Shown here: positions 1 to 5,238 of the stretch, piece after piece | Layout of the letters: each line of letters opens with the position of its first letter | Numbering within the stretch: position 1 is the stretch's first letter | Assembly (NCBI GenBank): GCA_946611525.1 | Contig: CAMODS010000109.1 | Coordinates: 1-5,238 of the forward strand | From: an uncultured Lachnospiraceae bacterium | GTDB lineage: Bacteria > Bacillota > Clostridia > Lachnospirales > Lachnospiraceae | Direction: 5' to 3' | DNA: 5,238 nucleotides | The notes under the pieces: generated by a model | Told to the model about the DNA's origin: nothing | What the model saw: only the letters and a program-made list of their open reading frames with translations | The model's database searches: none | Translations under genes and position numbers: made by a program

Positions 1-1196
1 TTGTCTCGGAGTCGGATGATGGGCCCCACCGTACCCAGCTCAAGCGCTATCTGTCTTCTGATCATAACCACACGATCCAAAAGATCACCGCCCTGGTTTA
101 CATCAGCCAAGGGTATTATACCATAACCAAACTCAAGCTCTATAGGATCCACAGAAAGTAGGGATACCACATTTTCGGGACGCCGGATCTCCTCGGCAGC
201 TTCCTCTTCCTCAGCCACCTCCTGCTCTATGGTCTCCACACCGATGGTACGCTGCATATTGACAGCCACCACCACAAACATGGCACCGAAAAGAAGGAAT
301 AAAAGTGTATTAAGAGGTGTAGCCACACCCAAAAGCATAAGTGTGCCGCCAACAATGGTAAGCACCTTCGGAATACCGAAAAGCTGCTTTATCATAGTGC
401 CGGAGAAGTCGGCAGACTTGGTGCCCTTTGTGATAAGGATACCTGTAGCCAGTGAGATGGAAAGGGAAGGAATCTGGGATGCCAGACCGTCACCTATGGT
501 AATGAGTCCGTACTGGCTGATAGCATCTCCAAAGGCCATTCCCTGCCTTGCCACGCCCATGATGGTTCCACCCAAAATGTTTACAAAAGTAATGATAAGG
601 CCGGCTGTGGCATCTCCTTTTACGTACTTCGTAGCACCGTCCATAGCTCCGAAGAAATTACTCTCATCCTGAAGCTTTGTTCGGGCTGCCGCCGCCTCGG
701 CATCTGTGATGGCTCCCGTATTCAGATCCGCATCAATGGCCATCTGCTTACCGGGCATAGCGTCAAGTGTAAATCTGGCGGTAACCTCAGCCACTCGCTC
801 AGAGCCCTTGTTGATAACCACAAACTGTACGATAAGAAGGATGATGAAAACCACCGCCCCGATGATCATATCATTTCCACCAACAAAGGTACCGAAGGTC
901 ATGACCACGTTACCGGGATTGCCGGTAGTAAGGATGAGACGGGTTGATGATACATTAAGGCTTATCCTGAAAATAGTCGTAAACAAAAGGATGGTAGGAA
1001 AATTTGCCATATCCAGCACCTCTTGTACAAAGAGGCAATTCATCAAAACAATGAGGGCTATGGAAATGTTGAAGGCCAGCATCACATCCAGCATCCAGTT
1101 TGGAATGGGGATGATGAGGAAAATGATGGCAGCAAGAATATATACCGCTACACCTATATCTGTAGCTTTGACATTACCGCCCAGTATGCCTTCCAC
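1..1196 (-). CDS. flhA: FlhA, flagellar type III export gate protein (5' part, runs off the window)
   Basis: FlhA is the large membrane component of the flagellar type III export gate. It couples proton motive force to export and its cytoplasmic domain docks chaperone-substrate complexes. I read 398 codons without a stop; the family is usually near 700 residues, so about the last 40% lies outside. Residues ~14-130 and ~197-314 are hydrophobic membrane regions. FPTILLFTTIFRISLN (66-81) is a typical N-terminal block. The family (FHIPEP) signature spans about 134-158, with ARFTLDAMPGKQMAID at 140-155. GAMDGATKYVKGDA (183-196) carries conserved acidic residues D186 and D195. A Glu-rich stretch (about 321-340) leads into the start of the cytoplasmic domain. 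The start is GTG, set by AAGGAGGG 7 nt upstream; a nearer ATG at 1203 is out of frame. It follows flhB after 59 nt that hold a palindrome. Identity is secure. Confidence 0.96.
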   Translation of the reverse strand, partial: MEGILGGNVKATDIGVAVYILAAIIFLIIPIPNWMLDVMLAFNISIALIVLMNCLFVQEVLDMANFPTILLFTTIFRISLNVSSTRLILTTGNPGNVVMTFGTFVGGNDMIIGAVVFIILLIVQFVVINKGSERVAEVTARFTLDAMPGKQMAIDADLNTGAITDAEAAAARTKLQDESNFFGAMDGATKYVKGDATAGLIITFVNILGGTIMGVARQGMAFGDAISQYGLITIGDGLASQIPSLSISLATGILITKGTKSADFSGTMIKQLFGIPKVLTIVGGTLMLLGVATPLNTLLFLLFGAMFVVVAVNMQRTIGVETIEQEVAEEEEAAEEIRRPENVVSLLSVDPIELEFGYGIIPLADVNQGGDLLDRVVMIRRQIALELGTVGPIIRLRD

Positions 1197-1203
1197 TTAT
1201 CAT

Positions 1204-1211
1204 CCCTCCTT
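1204..1211 (-). promoter_or_regulatory. Ribosome binding site of flhA (AAGGAGGG)
   Basis: A strong Shine-Dalgarno sequence on the minus strand, 7 nt before the GTG at 1196. It decides the start: the only nearby ATG (1203-1201) directly abuts the site and is in another frame. It lies immediately downstream of the palindrome at 1216-1258, which leaves it outside the predicted stem. Confidence 0.85.
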
Positions 1212-1215
1212 TCCT

Positions 1216-1258
1216 TAAGATTCTTCGTCGCTACGCTCCTCAGCCCGAAGGATCCTTA
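1216..1258 (-). repeat. Short REP/MITE-like palindrome between flhB and flhA
   Basis: A 43-bp imperfect inverted repeat. Read on the minus strand it begins TAAGGATCCTTCGGGCTG and ends CGACGAAGAATCTTA. The ends pair over about 11 base pairs, with one bulge and one mismatch, so the flhB-flhA transcript should form a hairpin. The first three bases are the flhB TAA stop. The left arm nearly matches the left arm of the larger element at 3448-3516 (TAAGATTCTTCGGGCTG), but the GGATGAC/GTCATCC core of that element is missing. It therefore looks like an internally deleted relative. No U-run follows, so it is not a typical terminator. Effects on mRNA stability or flhA expression are possible but not shown. 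Confidence 0.7.
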
Positions 1259-2374
1259 TATCTTCCCTGCAGCCTTCCAAACAGCCGCCAGGATCATGGC
1301 CACTCCTTCATACAGCTCCGGCGGGATCACATCTCCAACTTCTACCGTATTAAAAATTGCTCTGGCAAGGGGCTTGTTTTCCATGATGGGAATGTCATGC
1401 TCCTTTGCTATATCCTTGATCCTCTGGGCAATGACATCCTCACCCTTGCCCACAACTGTGGGTGCCACATCCTCCTCTGCCCTGTAACGGATAGCCACCG
1501 CCACGTGAGTAGGGTTTGTGATAACAACATCCGCCTGAGGAACCTCACGCATCATACGTCTCTGGGAAGCCTCGCGCATCCTCTGACGCTGTTTGCTCTT
1601 GATCTGGGGATCTCCCTCAGAGTTCTTGTATTCGTCCTTGACCTCCTGCTTGGTCATCTTGATATCTTTTTTAAACTTCCATTTGTGATAGATCAGATCT
1701 ACAATCCCCACCACCACAAGGATGAGGCTGATCCGAAAACCTATATCTATCACCAATGATCCCACCCCTGCGATGGCTTCATTAAGTGGTATATCATAAA
1801 GCAGGTATATCTCGTTCATCCGGTCCTTTACCACGGAATAAACGACAATCGTTATGATCAAAATCTTTGCAACCGAAAGCGCAAGATTTATAAGTGCCTG
1901 CGCAGAGAATATCCTCTTAAATCCACTTACGGGATTAAACTTGTCAAACTTGGGCTTTAGAGGCTCGGTAGTCACTTTGAACTTAAACTGAAGGCCGGTG
2001 GATAACAGCGCCACCAAAAAGCCTCCCGCAAAAAAAGGTGCCACAATGATAAGCATCTGCAAAAAAGCCTGCATCAGTATCACGGACATGGTCTGGACCG
2101 TAAGTCCTCCCCGCTCTACCGAAATGATATCAACTATTTCCTTGCCGTAGATCCAGTCTATGACTCCAATAAATCTCTCTCCCATAAAGGATGCAAAAAT
2201 CCTTAGCATCAGAAAAGCAAACACAAGCTGTACGCCGTTGGCAAACTCCTGTGACTTGCCCACCTGACCTTTTTTTCGGGTGTCCTCTATCTTTTTACCT
2301 GTAGGCTCCTCCGTCTTGTCGTCGGAGAAATACTGCAGGTCATATGGTAAACTGTAGTAAATAGTCTCTTCCAC
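1256..2374 (-). CDS. flhB: FlhB, autocleaving substrate-specificity switch of the flagellar export apparatus
   Basis: FlhB is an inner-membrane part of the flagellar type III export gate. Its C-terminal cytoplasmic domain cleaves itself at NPTH and switches export from rod/hook to filament substrates. The 372-residue length is normal. After an N-terminal cytosolic segment (DKTEEPTGKKIEDTRKKGQV, about 19-38) come membrane segments near 47-66, 95-127, 158-183 and 203-228. A basic, charged linker follows (230-275). The cleavage motif NPTH is at 287-290, within ADVVITNPTHVAVAIRY, with the downstream PLARAIF block near 335-341. The start is GTG, overlapping the fliR TAG stop by one base (TAGTG). 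GAGGGG inside fliR, 8 nt upstream, is a plausible ribosome binding site, so translation is probably coupled. The TAA stop is the first codon of the palindrome at 1216-1258. All key residues appear intact. Confidence 0.98.
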   Translation of the reverse strand: MEETIYYSLPYDLQYFSDDKTEEPTGKKIEDTRKKGQVGKSQEFANGVQLVFAFLMLRIFASFMGERFIGVIDWIYGKEIVDIISVERGGLTVQTMSVILMQAFLQMLIIVAPFFAGGFLVALLSTGLQFKFKVTTEPLKPKFDKFNPVSGFKRIFSAQALINLALSVAKILIITIVVYSVVKDRMNEIYLLYDIPLNEAIAGVGSLVIDIGFRISLILVVVGIVDLIYHKWKFKKDIKMTKQEVKDEYKNSEGDPQIKSKQRQRMREASQRRMMREVPQADVVITNPTHVAVAIRYRAEEDVAPTVVGKGEDVIAQRIKDIAKEHDIPIMENKPLARAIFNTVEVGDVIPPELYEGVAMILAAVWKAAGKI

Positions 2375-3153
2375 TAATGCAGCCCCTCTACCACCTGGCG
2401 CATCATGTCACTCATCTGCTCGAATACATATCTGCATACCTCAGGAAAAAGGTAGATCATCAGATATAGAATAAAAAGCCCTGCCAGTATCTTTATCTGG
2501 ATACCTACGGAAAACATGTTCATCTGCTGGGCCACCTTGGCCATGATACCAAGCACCACGTTCATGATAAGAATGGTGGCAAAGACCGGCAGAAAGATGC
2601 GAAAGCCTATAACAAATACATTGGTAATGTAGTTGGCCATCACCGTAAGCAGATAGTCCGGCTCAGGCTGCGCACCTCCCAACGGTATTACCGTAAATGA
2701 ATCTATCACCGCCCTTAGTACAAACTGGTACATGTTGGTGATGATCATAAATAAAAACATAAAATACAGGTACATATTACCTGTAGTGGTGATCTGGGTG
2801 TTCATTGTAGGATCAAACTGCTGGGCCATGGAAAGACCTATATCCACGTCAATAATATTGCCTGCAAACAGTATTATGGAGTTGCACATATAGGCAGCAA
2901 ATCCAATAAGCAGTCCCGTAATGGCCTCCTTGAACACCAGAATGCCAAAGCCAAGAGTAGACTGGTATGGAGCCTCCACCGGCGGCACTGCATAAAGCAC
3001 CATGATGGCCAATGCCCCGGAAAAACCTATCTTTGTGATATTGGGCACTCCTCTCAGGCTAAAAAGAGGAGCCACAAAGATAAAGGTGGCTATTCGAACC
3101 ATGATGAGTAAAAAATACTCAAAGTTCATCAGGTCAAAGGTAAACTCCATCAT
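2374..3153 (-). CDS. fliR: FliR, flagellar export-gate membrane protein
   Basis: FliR is one subunit of the FliP-FliQ-FliR helical export-gate core in the centre of the basal body MS ring. The product has 259 residues, normal for the family, and is mostly hydrophobic with about six membrane-spanning stretches. Typical blocks are MVRIATFIFVAPLF (18-31), KEAITGLLIGF (75-85), GLSMAQQFDPTMN (106-118) and AKVAQQMNMFSVGIQIKI (205-222). Two in-frame ATG codons (3153 and 3150) are possible starts. I kept the first; neither has a clear Shine-Dalgarno sequence. fliQ ends in TAG only 9 nt before, so translation probably depends on ribosomes finishing fliQ. The gene ends by overlapping the flhB GTG by one base. 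It is not a FlhB-FliR fusion, an arrangement known in some clostridia; here the two are separate genes. Confidence 0.97.
   Translation of the reverse strand: MMEFTFDLMNFEYFLLIMVRIATFIFVAPLFSLRGVPNITKIGFSGALAIMVLYAVPPVEAPYQSTLGFGILVFKEAITGLLIGFAAYMCNSIILFAGNIIDVDIGLSMAQQFDPTMNTQITTTGNMYLYFMFLFMIITNMYQFVLRAVIDSFTVIPLGGAQPEPDYLLTVMANYITNVFVIGFRIFLPVFATILIMNVVLGIMAKVAQQMNMFSVGIQIKILAGLFILYLMIYLFPEVCRYVFEQMSDMMRQVVEGLH
2383..2388 (-). promoter_or_regulatory. Ribosome binding site of flhB inside the end of fliR (GAGGGG)
   Basis: GAGGGG on the minus strand lies 8 nt before the flhB GTG and inside the last codons of fliR. It supports the GTG start and a coupled fliR-flhB junction. Confidence 0.6.
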
Positions 3154-3162
3154 AGGCTGTCA

Positions 3163-3432
3163 CTAACGTATATAGAGGCTGAAGTTGTTCCAGAGCCTGT
3201 CAATAAATGCCAAAAGTGTATTCATGATAAAAGGTCCGAAAAGAATAAGGGAGATAAAGGACGCCAAAATCTTTGGGATGAAGGTCAAAGTCTGCTCCTG
3301 TATGGATGTGACTGTCTGAAAAATACTGACTGCCAGTCCCACGATAAGGGATGTTAAAAGCATAGGGGAAGCACATAGTATCATGGTATAAAAAGCATCC
3401 CGCATTATGTCTAAGACCTGTCCTTCTGTCAT
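3163..3432 (-). CDS. fliQ: FliQ, small flagellar export-gate membrane protein
   Basis: FliQ is the small two-helix subunit that packs around the FliP/FliR core of the flagellar export gate. At 89 residues it has the standard family length. Two hydrophobic helices (about 15-37 and 53-75) flank the conserved loop SIFQTVTSIQEQTLTFIPKI (36-55), the best family marker. The ATG start has a strong AGGAGGAG site 3 nt upstream. Unlike its neighbours, fliQ is separated from the preceding gene (fliP) by 81 nt, almost all of it a palindromic repeat. It therefore relies on its own strong ribosome binding site. The stop TAG is followed by TGA in another frame. Confidence 0.97.
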   Translation of the reverse strand: MTEGQVLDIMRDAFYTMILCASPMLLTSLIVGLAVSIFQTVTSIQEQTLTFIPKILASFISLILFGPFIMNTLLAFIDRLWNNFSLYIR

Positions 3433-3435
3433 CTT

Positions 3436-3443
3436 CTCCTCCT
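3436..3443 (-). promoter_or_regulatory. Ribosome binding site of fliQ (AGGAGGAG)
   Basis: A near-consensus Shine-Dalgarno sequence 3 nt (5 nt from its AGGAGG core) before the fliQ ATG. It starts 4 nt after the end of the palindromic element at 3448-3516, so a fold of that element could lie very close to the ribosome landing site. Confidence 0.85.
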
Positions 3444-3447
3444 GTAG

Positions 3448-3516
3448 TAAGATCCTTCACTTCGCTCAGGATGACAAATTAATACGTCATCCCAGGGCGC
3501 AGCCCGAAGAATCTTA
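3448..3516 (-). repeat. REP/MITE-like palindromic element between fliP and fliQ
   Basis: A 69-bp imperfect inverted repeat. On the minus strand the left arm (31 nt, from 3516 down) begins TAAGATTCTTCGGGCTG and ends GGGATGAC. A 10-nt spacer follows (GTATTAATTT). The right arm (28 nt) starts GTCATCCTGAGCGAAG and ends GGATCTTA. The innermost 7 bp (GGATGAC/GTCATCC) and the outer TAAGAT/ATCTTA pair perfectly, and the middle pairs with a 3-nt length difference and mismatches. The TAA stop of fliP is its first codon. From memory, arms of the type 'GATCCTTC…TTCGCTCAGGATGAC' recur as dispersed repeats in many Firmicutes genomes; copy number here cannot be checked. It encodes nothing and lacks a terminal U-run, so a dispersed non-coding element is more likely than a terminator. 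Confidence 0.75.
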
Positions 3517-4368
3517 ATAAAAAGTCTTCACAAGGTTACCAATAACTAAGTTCCATCCGTCTGCCAACACAAACAAAAGTATCTTGAACGGCATGGAGAT
3601 CGTGGTAGGCGGCAACATCATCATACCCATGGACATGAGCACCGAAGCCACCACCATATCAATAACGATAAATGGTATATAGATAAAAAAGCCGATGATA
3701 AAGCCGGTACGAAGCTCACTTAGAATAAAGCTCGGCACCAGGACAGTCAGCGGCACGTCATCATAGTCCTCATATGTAATATTTGCGATCTCAACAAAGA
3801 GCTCTAAATCCTTGGCCTGGGTCTGTCCATACATGAATTCCCGGAAGGGCTTTTCTATCTCATCAAAGGCCTCATCCTGAGTGATCTCACCGGCATCAAG
3901 AGGCTCCAAGGCGTTTTCATTGACCTCCTGAAGGGTGGGCCACATAATAAACAATGTCAAAAATAGTGCCAAACCAATCATGACCTGGTTTGGCGGAGAA
4001 GACTGCGTACCAATAGCAATGCGGATGAAATGCAGTACTACTATGATCCTGGTAAATGATGTAAACATCACAAGGATCGTAGGTGCCAATGCCAGTACGG
4101 TGAGAACAAGTATGATCTGCACCGTGGAGGAGAGGGATCCCGTATCACCATCAAAGGTAAGGGTGAAGCCTCTGCCGCTGCCCGTCACCTGATCGGAGGC
4201 ATTGGGTGCACGATCAGTAGCACCATAGTCCGTAGATCCGCCGGCACCATACTCCGTAGCCCCCGTCGCATAGACAGTGGCCGGTATGGTAACTGCCACC
4301 GTCACAGCAAGGACCGCACACGCAAACACAACGCTTACGATACCATATATTCTTTTTAACTTTTCCAT
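3514..4368 (-). CDS. fliP: FliP, flagellar export-gate membrane protein with signal peptide and unusual linker
   Basis: FliP forms the main ring of the FliPQR export-gate core. The product has 284 residues, about 30 more than commonly seen. Residues 1-36 look like a cleavable signal peptide: MEKLKR, then a hydrophobic run, then a region ending near VYATG; FliP proteins usually carry one. Residues 37-66 are a polar Gly/Ala/Thr/Asp linker containing an 8-residue tandem repeat (ATEYGAGG/STDYGATD), which accounts for the extra length. The conserved membrane core follows: VLTVLALAPTILVMFTSFTR (88-107), IGTQSSPPNQVMIGLALFLT (119-138), LRTGFIIGFFIYIPFIVIDM (219-238) and SMGMMMLPPTTISMPFKILL (246-265, including the Met-rich loop). 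The ATG lies 2 nt after the fliO stop and has no clear Shine-Dalgarno, suggesting coupling to fliO. The TAA stop is the edge of the palindrome at 3448-3516. Confidence 0.97.
   Translation of the reverse strand: MEKLKRIYGIVSVVFACAVLAVTVAVTIPATVYATGATEYGAGGSTDYGATDRAPNASDQVTGSGRGFTLTFDGDTGSLSSTVQIILVLTVLALAPTILVMFTSFTRIIVVLHFIRIAIGTQSSPPNQVMIGLALFLTLFIMWPTLQEVNENALEPLDAGEITQDEAFDEIEKPFREFMYGQTQAKDLELFVEIANITYEDYDDVPLTVLVPSFILSELRTGFIIGFFIYIPFIVIDMVVASVLMSMGMMMLPPTTISMPFKILLFVLADGWNLVIGNLVKTFY
4213..4260 (-). repeat. 24-bp tandem duplication in the FliP linker
   Basis: Two adjacent 24-bp units encode ATEYGAGG and STDYGATD in frame (FliP residues 37-52). The best-conserved part, CTACGGAGTATGGTGC versus CTACGGACTATGGTGC (4244-4259 and 4220-4235), differs at one base in 16. 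It lies just after the predicted signal peptide cleavage region, so it would make a short flexible periplasm-side segment at the mature N-terminus. Confidence 0.75.
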
Positions 4369-4370
4369 AG

Positions 4371-4742
4371 CTACTTTATGTCCTTATCAGACCTGAATCT
4401 GTCAAGGATATCCTTAAAAGACTCCTTGAACCCGTAGGTATCCACTGTACCGGGCTCGGTAATGGTCACTTCATCAGGTGAAAGCTCGCCTAAAAGCGTA
4501 AGCTCCTCCTTGCCGACACCGACTATCAGATATCTGTCCTTACCGGCACGAAGAAGCATCACATAGTGATTGGCCGCCACCTTTTGCATCTCTATGACCT
4601 CAAAGTTTTTGCCCACATTAAGGGCACGCTGGTAACCAGCAATCCACTTGGTGGCATAATAAGTAAGAACCAGCACACCGACGAAGATAACAATGACAAC
4701 TATGAGCTGAAAGACACTCTCTCCGGTGGATACTAAAGTCAC
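4371..4742 (-). CDS. fliO: FliO, flagellar export-gate assembly factor
   Basis: FliO (called FliZ in older Bacillus work) is a bitopic membrane protein that helps FliP assemble into the export gate. The 123-residue product has one hydrophobic helix near 10-31, followed by a short basic region and a small soluble domain (VGKNFEVIEMQKVAANHYVM, 43-62, then a DRYLIVGVG strand at 69-77). This is the usual FliO layout. Sequence conservation in this family is low, so the call rests on architecture plus position directly before fliP. The start is GTG, abutting the cheY stop (TAAGTG) with no spacer. AAGGTGA inside cheY lies 8 nt upstream. The charged C-terminus (ILDRFRSDKDIK) ends 2 nt before fliP. 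Confidence 0.92.
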   Translation of the reverse strand: MTLVSTGESVFQLIVVIVIFVGVLVLTYYATKWIAGYQRALNVGKNFEVIEMQKVAANHYVMLLRAGKDRYLIVGVGKEELTLLGELSPDEVTITEPGTVDTYGFKESFKDILDRFRSDKDIK

Positions 4743-5105
4743 TTATCCGATCACCTTTTTAACAGCCTCAAGCACGCGCTCTGCCTGGAAAGGCTTTACA
4801 ATAAAGTCCTTTGCTCCGGACTGGATAGCTTCGATAACCATGGCCTGCTGACCCATAGCTGAACACATGATAACAGATGCGTTGGGATCCTTTTCCTTGA
4901 TACCCTTTAAAGCACCGATACCATCCATCTCAGGCATGGTGATGTCCATAAGAACAAGATCGGGATTACAATCGGAATAAGCCTCAACAGCCTTGACGCC
5001 ATTTTCAGCCTCTCCTACTACATTGTAACCGTTCTTTGTGAGAATGTCCTTGATCATCATTCTCATGAAAGCTGCGTCGTCACAAATCAGAATGTTCTTT
5101 GCCAT
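4743..5105 (-). CDS. cheY: CheY, chemotaxis response regulator
   Basis: CheY is a cytoplasmic single-domain response regulator. It is phosphorylated by CheA, and CheY-P binds the flagellar switch to control rotation. At 120 residues the product is one receiver domain with no output domain. The acidic pocket is D9-D10, the phosphoacceptor is D54 (LVLMDITMPEMDG, 50-62), the conserved Ser/Thr is S82 (MCSAMG) and the invariant lysine is K104 (FIVKPF). F101 occupies the position of the switch aromatic (Tyr in E. coli CheY). The ATG has AAAGGGAG 8 nt upstream. Location between fliY/fliN and fliO is the same as in B. subtilis, which favours CheY over an unrelated receiver protein. All residues needed for phosphorylation are present. 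Confidence 0.96.
   Translation of the reverse strand: MAKNILICDDAAFMRMMIKDILTKNGYNVVGEAENGVKAVEAYSDCNPDLVLMDITMPEMDGIGALKGIKEKDPNASVIMCSAMGQQAMVIEAIQSGAKDFIVKPFQAERVLEAVKKVIG
4751..4757 (-). promoter_or_regulatory. Ribosome binding site of fliO inside cheY (AAGGTGA)
   Basis: A moderate Shine-Dalgarno match in the last codons of cheY, 8 nt before the fliO GTG. It supports that start and a coupled cheY-fliO junction. Confidence 0.5.
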
Positions 5106-5113
5106 GTCTTCTT

Positions 5114-5121
5114 CTCCCTTT
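5114..5121 (-). promoter_or_regulatory. Ribosome binding site of cheY (AAAGGGAG)
   Basis: A good Shine-Dalgarno match 8 nt before the cheY ATG, within the 33-nt spacer that follows the fliY/fliN stop. No promoter-like -35/-10 pair is evident in that spacer, so cheY is most likely transcribed from upstream. Confidence 0.75.
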
Positions 5122-5138
5122 CTACATTTAATCTATAA

Positions 5139-5238
5139 CTATTTGGTAATCTCCGTGATACGAATTCCGAAGGATTCCTCGCTAACTACTACCTCACCCT
5201 TGGCAACATATTTACCGTTGACCAAAACGACAATGGGT
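5139..5238 (-). CDS. FliY/FliN flagellar motor switch protein (3' end only)
   Basis: Only the last 32 codons and a TAG stop are present. They read [18 protein letters not shown], then [14 protein letters not shown]. This is the typical end of the C-terminal SpoA/FliN domain (pattern: vlVNGk.iAkGEVVv…fGvRIteI), which forms the lower C-ring of the flagellar switch. In B. subtilis the gene before cheY is fliY, a longer protein with an added CheC-like phosphatase region. The part seen here cannot distinguish FliY from a short FliN. The gap to cheY is 33 nt. Confidence 0.88.
   Translation of the reverse strand, partial: PIVVLVNGKYVAKGEVVVSEESFGIRITEITK

Noticed and set aside
229..1487. Plus-strand open frames at 229-672, 706-1218 and 1023-1487
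   Set aside because: They are antisense to flhA and the end of flhB, have no family resemblance or convincing ribosome binding sites, and overlap each other. The minus strand is read throughout as well-conserved export proteins.
1397..1759. Plus-strand open frame opposite flhB, and a similar one at 3935-4192 opposite fliP
   Set aside because: Their His/Leu-rich or Met/Thr-rich translations are typical of the reverse complement of membrane-protein codons; no independent evidence of coding.
2271..2277. A7 run on the coding strand of flhB as a possible frameshift site
   Set aside because: The normal frame (RKKGQVGK) is intact and conserved on both sides; no alternative product is evident. A similar T7 run near 2036-2042 is equally unremarkable.
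2852..2877. Inverted repeat ATAATATTG / CAGTATTAT in fliR
   Set aside because: AT-rich, with a mismatch in the transcribed strand, and within conserved coding sequence; likely chance.
3200..3460. Minus-strand open frame overlapping fliQ in another frame
   Set aside because: It shares almost its whole length with fliQ, starts inside the palindromic repeat, and has no recognisable domain. FliQ has the strong ribosome binding site and family motif.
5159..5183. CGAAGGATTCCTCGCT, resembling an arm of the intergenic palindromes
   Set aside because: It encodes the conserved ESFGIR end of FliY/FliN and has no partner arm, so the likeness is probably coincidental.
1..5238. A hidden non-flagellar system, such as defence or a virulence-type secretion system
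   Set aside because: Every gene fits the flagellar fliY/N-cheY-fliOPQR-flhBA order. The presence of cheY and a FliO between switch and gate genes points to flagella, and no extra gene is inserted.

Overview
The window is a segment of a flagellar/chemotaxis operon from a motile low-GC Gram-positive bacterium. Every gene lies on the minus strand, so transcription runs from high to low coordinates. In that direction the order is fliY/fliN (3' end only), cheY, fliO, fliP, fliQ, fliR, flhB and flhA (5' part only). This matches the core of the Bacillus subtilis fla/che operon, including cheY sitting between the motor-switch gene and fliO. The AGGAGG-type ribosome binding sites, the intermediate base composition and the style of the intergenic palindromes suggest a clostridial, probably Lachnospiraceae-like, host. 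That placement is an inference and was not tested by a search.

Region by region: 5139-5238 encodes the last 32 residues of a FliY/FliN switch protein. 4743-5105 is CheY, the phosphorylatable regulator that binds the switch. 4371-4742 is FliO, the membrane-bound assembly factor for FliP. 3514-4368 (FliP), 3163-3432 (FliQ) and 2374-3153 (FliR) encode the export-gate core. 1256-2374 is FlhB, the autocleaving substrate-specificity switch. 1-1196 is the N-terminal 398 residues of FlhA, the export-gate protein driven by proton motive force; it starts at GTG and has no stop codon inside the window.

Most junctions are very tight: cheY/fliO abut, fliO/fliP are 2 nt apart, fliQ/fliR 9 nt apart, and fliR/flhB overlap by 1 nt. 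Only two real gaps exist inside the export block, fliP-fliQ (81 nt) and flhB-flhA (59 nt). Each is largely filled by a related imperfect palindrome. Both palindromes begin with the TAA stop codon of the upstream gene and end just before the ribosome binding site of the downstream gene. These REP/MITE-like elements are the main thing the gene annotation does not explain. No promoter, terminator, RNA gene, CRISPR array or insertion-sequence gene was seen.

The gene content itself is ordinary, and I found no sign of a new multi-gene system. The items worth a second look are the two palindromic elements and a low-complexity linker in FliP built from a duplicated 24-bp unit.
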